17,807 nt of DNA, from positions 1 through 17,807 of the forward strand of contig JAPKHB010000039.1 of assembly GCA_026647295.1 (NCBI GenBank), read 5' to 3'. Source of the DNA: Planctomycetota bacterium (GTDB taxonomy: Bacteria; Planctomycetota; PLA2; JAEUHO01). This document shows, in pieces, positions 12,548 through 17,807 of the stretch. A program made the position numbers and the translations under genes. The notes under the pieces were generated by a model. It saw only the letters and a program-made list of their open reading frames with translations. It had not been told where the DNA came from and made no database searches. Each line of letters opens with the position of its first letter. Position 1 is the first letter of the stretch.

Positions 12548-13291
12548 ATGACCTACCTTCGGGCCTGGCTGGCCGCCGTGGCGACGGCGCTGCTCCTCAC
12601 CGGCTGCGGGCGCGACGAACCCGCCATCGAGGTCGCGCCGGCGGCGTACGACTTCGGCCGCGTCCTGCACGGCACCACGCACAGCCACCGCTTCCGGATC
12701 ACCAACCACTCGGCCCGCACCGTGAGCCTCCAGGCCCGCGCCAACTGCGGCTGCTTCGCGATCGGCAGCGACCTCCCGCCCGCCCTGGGGCCGGGCGAAA
12801 GCGCCGCCTTGAGCGTCCTGTACTCGTCGGGCGCCGTGCCCGTCGGCCCCGTGCGCGGGAAGTTCGTCACCCTCACCACGGACCACCCGGGCGCCCCGGA
12901 GATCGTGGTTCCGCTGCGGGCCGAGAGCTACGTCGCGTTCGAGGTCATCCCGAAGTACCTGGACCTGGGTCGCGTCGACGGGCGCCCCGAGAACTACGCC
13001 CCGCGGCGCGTGGCCATCCGCCCCATGCGGGGCTACCAGGTGGCGGTGGCCGGTCTGTTCGCCATGCCCTCGGACACCTTCGACGTCACCGAGGGTCGCG
13101 AAGCCGAGGACGCGTGGGTCGAGATCCGGTTGCGACCGGACGCCTGGCGGCCCCCGGACCGCCCCTTCCACGGCCAGATCAAGTTCGACCTCAAGGTGAC
13201 CGACCCGGACGGGACCGTGACCGTCCACAGGGATCCATACGTCACGGTCCAGGCGCGCTTTGCGCTGCCCGTGGAGCCCGTCAAGCGATGA
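12548..13291 (+). CDS. DUF1573-domain lipoprotein
   Basis: The product has 247 residues. The N terminus MTYLRAWLAAVATALLLTGC carries the lipobox LTGC with Cys20. A DUF1573-type immunoglobulin-like domain follows at about 25-125, with the signature YDFGRVLHGTTHSHRFRITN and then the ANCGCF motif. The second half (about 130-245) is beta-rich and could be a second, divergent copy of the fold (YLDLGRVDG). DUF1573 proteins are common in Bacteroidota and Planctomycetota envelopes; their molecular role is unclear. The ATG at 12548 is preferred over the GTG six bases earlier because AGGAG then has good spacing. Its stop codon overlaps the ATG of a 13-codon ORF, which in turn overlaps the start of the large repeat protein. 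The two envelope genes are therefore probably translated as a coupled pair. Confidence 0.85.
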   Translation: MTYLRAWLAAVATALLLTGCGRDEPAIEVAPAAYDFGRVLHGTTHSHRFRITNHSARTVSLQARANCGCFAIGSDLPPALGPGESAALSVLYSSGAVPVGPVRGKFVTLTTDHPGAPEIVVPLRAESYVAFEVIPKYLDLGRVDGRPENYAPRRVAIRPMRGYQVAVAGLFAMPSDTFDVTEGREAEDAWVEIRLRPDAWRPPDRPFHGQIKFDLKVTDPDGTVTVHRDPYVTVQARFALPVEPVKR

Positions 13292-13329
13292 ACCTCCTGC
13301 GCCCCCCGCCGAAGGCCCCGCGCCGGTGA
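13288..13329 (+). CDS. 13-codon bridging ORF (possible leader peptide)
   Basis: The ORF reads MNLLRPPPKAPRR. Its ATG overlaps the DUF1573 stop codon as ATGA (13288-13291), and its TGA overlaps the GTG of the repeat-protein gene as GTGA (13326-13329). It thus connects the two genes without leaving any untranslated base. It contains Pro-Pro-Pro, a known ribosome-stalling sequence relieved by EF-P. The downstream GTG lacks a visible Shine-Dalgarno sequence, so a ribosome finishing this ORF would be well placed to restart there. Chance occurrence in GC-rich DNA remains possible. Confidence 0.4.
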   Translation: MNLLRPPPKAPRR

Positions 13330-16130
13330 GCGCCCCCCGGGCCCTGCCCCGCCTCTTCCTGGTGCTGGTGGCGGCCGCCTTCGCGGCCTTCTTCCTGTGG
13401 GACGGGGAGACGGCGCCGGAATACGGACCGGGCCTGGCCGGCGAGCCGGGCGCGCCGCGCGCCCCCGGGGCGCTGGGTGCCGCGGGCGACCCGTCGCTGC
13501 ACGCCGGCGGGCGCGCACGCCCGGATCCGGCCGCGGTCGAGGCCGAGCGGGAACGGGAGCGGGCCGCGGCCCGCGAGGCCCTCAAGGCCGACGGCGTCCA
13601 CGGCGTCGTGATGGACGGCAAGGGAAAGCCCATCGCCGGGGCCACGGTCGCGCTCCTGGCCGACCCGGCCGCAGAGCGCTACCGCTTCCGCCGCCCCGAC
13701 GGCGCGCCGGTGGCGGTCGCCACCACGCTCGCCGACGGCACCTTCGTGGTGGGGCCGCTGCCGGCCGACGGACGGGGCCGCCTGCGCGCGGAGGCCCCCG
13801 GGTACGCCCCCACGGTGCAGCCCGTGCGCGCCCGCGGCGGGCGCGTGGACCTGATCCTGGACCTCGGCGGCACGTTCGAGGCCCGGGTGCTGGACGCGGA
13901 GGGCAAGGGCGTGCCCGAGGCCACGCTGCTGCACTCGGCCGGCCCGGTCGTGACGGAGGCCGCGACCGACGCCGAGGGCGGCGCGCGGCTGGCCAACCTG
14001 CCGACGGGCACCGGGAACCTCGTCGTGTACAAGCGCGGGTTTGCCGCCATCACCGACAACGACGTGAGCGTGGCGCCCGGCGCGACGGAGCAACGCACCT
14101 ACGTGCTGCCCGCCGCGGTGGCGCTCCAGGGCAAGGTCGAGCGCGCGGAGGACTCGCTGCCCGTCGCCGGGGCGAGCGTGTGGCTCGAGTACTCCACGAT
14201 CCCGGGGCTGGGCAAGAGCGCGGTCGTGACGAGCGACGCGCAGGGCGCCTTCGAGGTCCTCCTCGAGGTCGGCGGGCAGGAGCAGTTCACGGTTCACGCC
14301 ACCAAGGAGGGGTTCGGGGAGGCCCGCCAGTGGCTCAACGCCCAGCACCGGGGCGAGGTGATCGTGCAGTTGCGGCCGGGGGCCCCCGGCGTGGAGGGCC
14401 GGGTGTTCCGGGCCGAGGGCGGCCCCGCCGAGGGCGCGGAGGTGAGTTACGCCTTCCTGGGCACCGAACCCAACCCGCCCACGACCCGCACCGACGCCCG
14501 CGGGAACTTCGCGCTGCCGGCGCTGCCGCACGCCAAGGAGGGCGACTCGTGGACCCTCGTCGCGGAAGGTGCGGACGGCAGCCTGGGCACCGTGCAGTAC
14601 CAGGTTCCGAAGGCCGACGCCGGACGGCCGCCGCCCGTGGAGATCCGCCTGGGGGCGGCCGGCATCGTGCGCGGCCGGGTGACCGGGGGGGCCGGCGAGC
14701 CGCTGGGCGGCGCGCTGGTGGAGTTGCAGCCCGACTGGAGCGGCGGGGGGCGTCCGCTCGGCCCCAACGACTGGATGATGCTGCGCATCGTCCAGGAGCA
14801 GGCGCACGGCTCCCTCTCGGCGGTGAGCGACGCGCAGGGCGGCTTCGTCATCCCCGGCGTGCCCGCCCTGGCCTACCGCCTCTCCGCCCAGTGGGGGCTG
14901 CAGCGCGCGACGCGCGCGGACTCGGTGCAGGTGCAGGCCGGGCGCGAGGTCGAAGTCGAGATCGCCCTGGGCGAGGCGGGCACGATCGAGGGCTGGGTGC
15001 TCGACGGCGAGGAGCGCCCGATCCCCGGCGCGTACGTCTACGCCAACGTCGAGCAGCCCGGCCAGCAGCAGATGTGGTGGGGCGGCGGAACGATCTCGGC
15101 GCGCAGCCAGAGCGACGGGCGCTTCATCCTGCGGGGCGTGGCCTACGGCTCGCGCTACACGATCTACGCCACCGCCGCGGGCTTCGGCTCGGCCAACCAG
15201 AAGGGCTCCCAGCTCGGCGACCGGGAACTCGTGCTGCGCCTGGTTCGGCGCGGCTGGATCGAGGGCGTGGTCTACCAGGACGGGGTGCCCTACCGCGGCA
15301 CCTTCACCGTGCAGGCGGTCGTGCGCCAGGAGGGCGCGCCCAACGCCGGGCGGCGCTTCTGGGGCGGCCCCCAGCACCAGAACACGTTCAACACCGACGA
15401 CGGCCGCTTCACCCTCCGCGGCATGGCGGCCGGCGAGTACACCCTGCAGGCCTCCACGCCCGACGGCCTGATCGCGGCGCACGGCGAAACGGTGCGCGTC
15501 GTGGACGGACGCGCCTCGAACCCGGCCCGCCTGGAACTCACGCCGGGCGCGCGCCTGGTCGGACGCGTACTCAAGGGCGGAAGCGAGGAACCCATCGCCG
15601 GGGCCTGGATCCACGCCTCGCTCACGGGCGACGCAGCCCAGTTGTCGGCCAACACCCGGAGCGACGCCCGGGGCGCCTACGAGCTCAAGGGCCTTGCGGC
15701 CGGAACCTGGACGGTGCAGGTGTGGGCGCCCACGGGCTCCTCGTGGAGCACGACCGCCGAGCTCGACCCCGGCGGGACGCGCCAACTCGACCTGGTCGAA
15801 CTGGCCCCGGGCAGCGTGGTCGTCACGGTGCTCGACGAGGCCGACCAGCCGGTGGGCGGCGCGCGGGTGCACCTGCGCAGCGAGACGGGTCAATACCTCT
15901 CCGTGAACCCGCAGGCCATGCAGCGCGACGGCCTGCTCGGGGAGACCTACAACTGGCAGGAGTTGTACGACACCAACGCCGAGGGCGTGCTCACGCGCTG
16001 GCACCTCCCCCCGGGGCGCCACGAGGTCTGGGCGACCAAGAACGGCTACGAGCGCACGGGGGACCGCACCTGGATCGTCGTCCAGAGCGGCGTGCAGGCC
16101 GAAGTGACGGTCCGCGTGCGCGCCCGCTGA
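13326..16130 (+). CDS. Large anchored protein with nine carboxypeptidase-regulatory-like repeats
   Basis: The product has 934 residues. A hydrophobic anchor lies at about 9-25 and a charged helical stretch at about 68-88. Nine Ig-like carboxypeptidase-regulatory-like repeats follow, of about 80-105 residues each. They begin near 90, 182, 265, 353, 446, 552, 643, 742 and 830. Each repeats the pattern G-x-V-x-D/G-x-x-G-x-P-x-x-G-A, then S/T-D-x-x-G-x-F and a terminal G-F/Y loop, for example GVVMDGKGKPIAGATV, SDAQGGFVIPGV and SDGRFILRGVA. Such repeats form beta-sandwich rods at the cell surface or in the periplasm; no catalytic domain is visible. The GTG at 13326 is chosen because it puts the anchor at the N terminus and overlaps the bridging ORF; no Shine-Dalgarno sequence precedes it. 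Together with the DUF1573 lipoprotein it likely forms an envelope module. Confidence 0.88.
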   Translation: MSAPRALPRLFLVLVAAAFAAFFLWDGETAPEYGPGLAGEPGAPRAPGALGAAGDPSLHAGGRARPDPAAVEAERERERAAAREALKADGVHGVVMDGKGKPIAGATVALLADPAAERYRFRRPDGAPVAVATTLADGTFVVGPLPADGRGRLRAEAPGYAPTVQPVRARGGRVDLILDLGGTFEARVLDAEGKGVPEATLLHSAGPVVTEAATDAEGGARLANLPTGTGNLVVYKRGFAAITDNDVSVAPGATEQRTYVLPAAVALQGKVERAEDSLPVAGASVWLEYSTIPGLGKSAVVTSDAQGAFEVLLEVGGQEQFTVHATKEGFGEARQWLNAQHRGEVIVQLRPGAPGVEGRVFRAEGGPAEGAEVSYAFLGTEPNPPTTRTDARGNFALPALPHAKEGDSWTLVAEGADGSLGTVQYQVPKADAGRPPPVEIRLGAAGIVRGRVTGGAGEPLGGALVELQPDWSGGGRPLGPNDWMMLRIVQEQAHGSLSAVSDAQGGFVIPGVPALAYRLSAQWGLQRATRADSVQVQAGREVEVEIALGEAGTIEGWVLDGEERPIPGAYVYANVEQPGQQQMWWGGGTISARSQSDGRFILRGVAYGSRYTIYATAAGFGSANQKGSQLGDRELVLRLVRRGWIEGVVYQDGVPYRGTFTVQAVVRQEGAPNAGRRFWGGPQHQNTFNTDDGRFTLRGMAAGEYTLQASTPDGLIAAHGETVRVVDGRASNPARLELTPGARLVGRVLKGGSEEPIAGAWIHASLTGDAAQLSANTRSDARGAYELKGLAAGTWTVQVWAPTGSSWSTTAELDPGGTRQLDLVELAPGSVVVTVLDEADQPVGGARVHLRSETGQYLSVNPQAMQRDGLLGETYNWQELYDTNAEGVLTRWHLPPGRHEVWATKNGYERTGDRTWIVVQSGVQAEVTVRVRAR

Positions 16131-16169
16131 CCCCGCCCGGGGGGGCTTCGGTTCGTGCCCGGGTCGGGC

Positions 16170-16175
16170 TAGGAT
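16170..16175 (+). promoter_or_regulatory. -10 candidate TAGGAT for the LysR-type gene
   Basis: TAGGAT lies 39 bases before the GTG at 16209. GGGAGGA at 16195-16201, seven bases before the GTG, is a good Shine-Dalgarno sequence. The 78-base gap after the repeat-protein gene holds nothing else that I can support. Confidence 0.4.
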
Positions 16176-16208
16176 GCCCCGCGGGCGCTCGCCCGGGAGG
16201 ACCACGGC

Positions 16209-17114
16209 GTGGATCTGCGCCAGCTCGAGTCGTTCCGCGCCGTCGTGCGCGAGGGATCCTTCACCGCGGCCGCGCGCGGGCTGCACATGACCCAGCCGGC
16301 CGTGAGCCTGCACGTCAAGGCGCTCGAGGACGAACTGGGCGCCCGCATCCTCACCCGCGACGGGCGCGGGGTCGCGCTCACGCCGGTCGGGCGCGTCCTG
16401 CTCGGGGCGGCGGAAGCGGCCTTCGCCGCGCTGGAGGACGGGCGGCGGCGGGTCCGGGAACTGCTCGAGCCCGAGCGGGGGACCGTCACGCTGGCCTGCG
16501 GCGACACGGTGGCCCTCTACCTCCTTCCGCCCGTGCTCACCGCCTTCCGCCGGGCCCACCCGCTCGCCGAGGTGCGCGTGCGCAACCACGCGACGCGCTC
16601 GGTGCTCGACGAGGTGCTGCGCCGGGAGGCCGACCTGGGGATCGTGACCCGCCCCCCCCACCTCCCGCCCGAACTGTGGGCCCGCACGATCCACCAGGAG
16701 CCGCTGGTCGTGGCCCTGCCGCCCGGGCACCCGCTGGCGGCCCGACCCGCGCTCGCCCTGGCCGACCTCGCCGGCCACAGCGCCGTGCTGCTCGCGCGCC
16801 CGGCCGAAACGCGCGCGATCCTGGACCGGGCCCTGCGGAGCGCGGGCATCGAACTCGTCCCCGCGATGGAGTCGGGCAACCTGGAGGTCGTCAAGACGTA
16901 CGTGGCCCACGGCGTGGGCGTGAGCCTCCTGCCCGCCCTCGCGGTCACGCCCGCGGATCCGGCGCGCCTGGCGATCCGACCGTTGGCGGGCGCGCCGATC
17001 AAGCGCCGGCTCGCGCTGGTGCGCCGGCGCGACCGACCGGCCGGCCACCTGGGCACGAGCCTGCTGCGCCTCCTGGCCGAGCACCTCAAGGGGCGTGTGG
17101 ACCTGCCGCGGTGA
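16209..17114 (+). CDS. LysR-family transcriptional regulator
   Basis: The product has 301 residues, the usual LysR length. The winged helix-turn-helix is at about 1-60, with FTAAARGLHMTQPAVSLHVKALE as recognition helices. A linker helix follows, then the effector-binding domain from about 90 to 290 (GTVTLACGDTVALYLLPPVL, ADLGIVTRPP, ESGNLEVVKTYVAHGVGVSLLP). The last stretch resembles the CysL/CbbR-like branch of the family; the effector cannot be told from sequence. The GTG at 16209 begins the canonical MDLRQLESF and has a good Shine-Dalgarno sequence. LysR regulators usually control a neighbouring gene. Here the threonine dehydrogenase gene lies 64 bases downstream on the same strand rather than divergently, so it could be a target or simply a neighbour. 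Confidence 0.93.
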   Translation: MDLRQLESFRAVVREGSFTAAARGLHMTQPAVSLHVKALEDELGARILTRDGRGVALTPVGRVLLGAAEAAFAALEDGRRRVRELLEPERGTVTLACGDTVALYLLPPVLTAFRRAHPLAEVRVRNHATRSVLDEVLRREADLGIVTRPPHLPPELWARTIHQEPLVVALPPGHPLAARPALALADLAGHSAVLLARPAETRAILDRALRSAGIELVPAMESGNLEVVKTYVAHGVGVSLLPALAVTPADPARLAIRPLAGAPIKRRLALVRRRDRPAGHLGTSLLRLLAEHLKGRVDLPR

Positions 17115-17115
17115 G

Positions 17116-17131
17116 GCGGGCGGGGGCCCGC
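17116..17131 (+). terminator. GC stem-loop directly after the LysR-type gene
   Basis: A six-base perfect stem (GCGGGC/GCCCGC) with a GGGG loop starts one base after the stop codon. No T-tract follows. It separates the regulator from the dehydrogenase gene. Confidence 0.45.
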
Positions 17132-17166
17132 TCCAGCAAAGGGTTCCCAAGGCCGGCCCGGCGGCC

Positions 17167-17172
17167 GATGAT
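17167..17172 (+). promoter_or_regulatory. Weak -10 candidate GATGAT, 6 bases before the dehydrogenase start
   Basis: GATGAT is followed by six bases and the ATG at 17179. It lacks the first T of the -10 consensus, but its position matches the leaderless arrangement seen elsewhere in the window, and no Shine-Dalgarno sequence is evident. Confidence 0.25.
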
Positions 17173-17178
17173 GGCCGC

Positions 17179-17807
17179 ATGCGGATCCTCCTGACGGGTG
17201 CCGGCGGCCAGATCGGCACGGACTTCCTCCCCTTCCTCCTGGCCCAGGGCCACGAGGTGGTCGCCTTCGACCTGGCCGCGCGACCGGAGGGTTGCCCGCC
17301 CGAGATCGAGTGGATCCGGGGCGACGTGACGCTGGCCGGCGAGGTCAACGACGCCGTGCGCCGCGCCCGGCCCGAGCGCATCTTCCACCTCGCGGCGATC
17401 CTCTCGGCGACGGGGGAGCGGGTCCCCCACCGGGCCTGGCGCGTGAACATGGAGGGCACCTGCCACGTCCTGGAGGCCGCCCGGCTCTTCGGCGTCGCGC
17501 AGGTGTTCTTCACCAGCACGATCGCGGCCTTCGGGCCGGGGCTGCCCCAGCCCGTGGGCGACGAGGTGCCCCTGCGCCCGCGCACGATCTACGGCGTCAC
17601 GAAGGTCGCGGGCGAACTGCTGGGCGAGTATTACCAGCACGCCTTCGGCCTGGACTTCCGTGGCGTGCGCTTCCCGGGCCTGATCAGCGCGGGCCTCCCC
17701 GGGGGGGGAACCAGCGACTACGCGCTGTACATGTTCATCGACGGGCTGCGCCACGGACGGTACGAGGCCTTCGTCCACGAGCGCTCGCGCATCCCCTTCA
17801 TGTACAT
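17179..17807 (+). CDS. L-threonine 3-dehydrogenase, extended SDR type (5' part; runs off the window)
   Basis: The first 209 codons are present. The product begins MRILLTGAGGQIGTDFLPFL with the NAD-binding G-x-x-G-x-x-G (7-13). It continues with FHLAAILSATGE, VNMEGTCHVLEAAR and TSTIAAFGPG, then YGVTK (Tyr138, Lys142) and FPGLISAGLPGGGTSDYAL. This combination, in particular LAAILSATGE, the STIAAFGP loop and PGGGTSDYA, is typical of the short-chain L-threonine dehydrogenases related to UDP-galactose epimerase (the Cupriavidus/Flavobacterium/animal TDH type). Those oxidise threonine to 2-amino-3-ketobutyrate with NAD. The usual partner, 2-amino-3-ketobutyrate CoA ligase, may lie outside the window. 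A G8 run (17701-17708) falls in the PGGG codons. A different sugar epimerase is possible but less likely. Confidence 0.85.
   Translation, partial: MRILLTGAGGQIGTDFLPFLLAQGHEVVAFDLAARPEGCPPEIEWIRGDVTLAGEVNDAVRRARPERIFHLAAILSATGERVPHRAWRVNMEGTCHVLEAARLFGVAQVFFTSTIAAFGPGLPQPVGDEVPLRPRTIYGVTKVAGELLGEYYQHAFGLDFRGVRFPGLISAGLPGGGTSDYALYMFIDGLRHGRYEAFVHERSRIPFMY

Noticed and set aside
12011..13645. Fusion of FabL to a long upstream extension
   Set aside because: The family start is at 12010 with a good Shine-Dalgarno sequence; the extension is antisense to the DUF1573 and lipoprotein genes.
16131..16169. C/G-run stem-loop after the repeat-protein gene
   Set aside because: Only about four clean base pairs; not distinguishable from chance in this composition.
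13397..17194. A 1265-codon open frame on the plus strand
   Set aside because: It is a frame-shifted shadow of the repeat-protein and LysR genes; Arg/Gly/Pro-rich with no domain.
13281..17585. A 1434-codon open frame on the minus strand
   Set aside because: It lies antisense to the repeat protein, LysR and dehydrogenase genes, which have clear domains. Its translation is His/Arg/Gly-rich without motifs, as expected from stop-poor GC-rich DNA.
1..17807. CRISPR arrays, tRNA or rRNA genes, riboswitches, defence systems
   Set aside because: Looked for on both strands by eye; no spacer-repeat periodicity, cloverleaf or known defence domain was seen.

Overview
This window is a very GC-rich stretch of bacterial chromosome (well above 70% G+C by eye). 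It is densely coded on both strands and has no tRNA, rRNA, CRISPR array, insertion sequence or phage gene that I can see. The mix of families suggests an uncultured or poorly studied high-GC member of Planctomycetota or a similar group: PD40 propellers, DUF697, DUF1573 lipoproteins, a large carboxypeptidase-regulatory-like repeat protein, a secreted PASTA protein and many small lipoproteins. That placement is inference from family content only.

Layout. Positions 1-2653 (minus) hold the start of a membrane-anchored protein of unknown function, a DUF697 membrane protein, and a membrane-anchored PD40 (TolB-like) propeller protein. A divergent gene of unknown function (2772-3470, plus) converges on two tandem small membrane proteins (3502-4180, minus), which lie inside a duplicated DNA segment. 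Positions 4267-6497 (minus) form a compact unit: STAS-domain protein, folB (dihydroneopterin aldolase), folK (HPPK), then a predicted lipoprotein. Positions 6560-7560 (minus) encode two lipoproteins overlapping by GTGA. A divergent intergenic region with nested palindromes leads to a SprT-like zinc metalloprotease (7708-8253) and a secreted three-PASTA protein (8373-9848). Convergent to these is a two-gene minus unit: fabL (enoyl-ACP reductase) and then a diguanylate cyclase with a degenerate receiver domain (9870-12010). fabL shares a two-way promoter with a small proline-rich lipoprotein (12095-12415). The right end (plus) carries a DUF1573 lipoprotein, a 13-codon bridging ORF, a 934-residue protein of nine carboxypeptidase-regulatory-like repeats, a LysR-type regulator, and the 5' part of an L-threonine 3-dehydrogenase of the extended SDR type.

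How the genes work together. folB and folK supply consecutive steps of folate synthesis, and fabL does the last step of the fatty-acid elongation cycle. The DUF1573/repeat-protein pair, the PASTA protein, the PD40 protein and at least five predicted lipoproteins point to an envelope and surface programme. LysR may control the threonine dehydrogenase downstream.

The most unusual signals are non-coding or architectural. Several genes have a TANNNT -10 box only 6-9 bases before the start codon, consistent with leaderless transcription. One -10 box is symmetric and seems to serve two divergent genes. Perfect GC stem-loops without a T-tract sit right after stop codons. The bridging mini-ORF (ATGA and GTGA overlaps, with a Pro-Pro-Pro motif) links two envelope genes. 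The tandem small membrane genes keep identical DNA ends around diverged cores.
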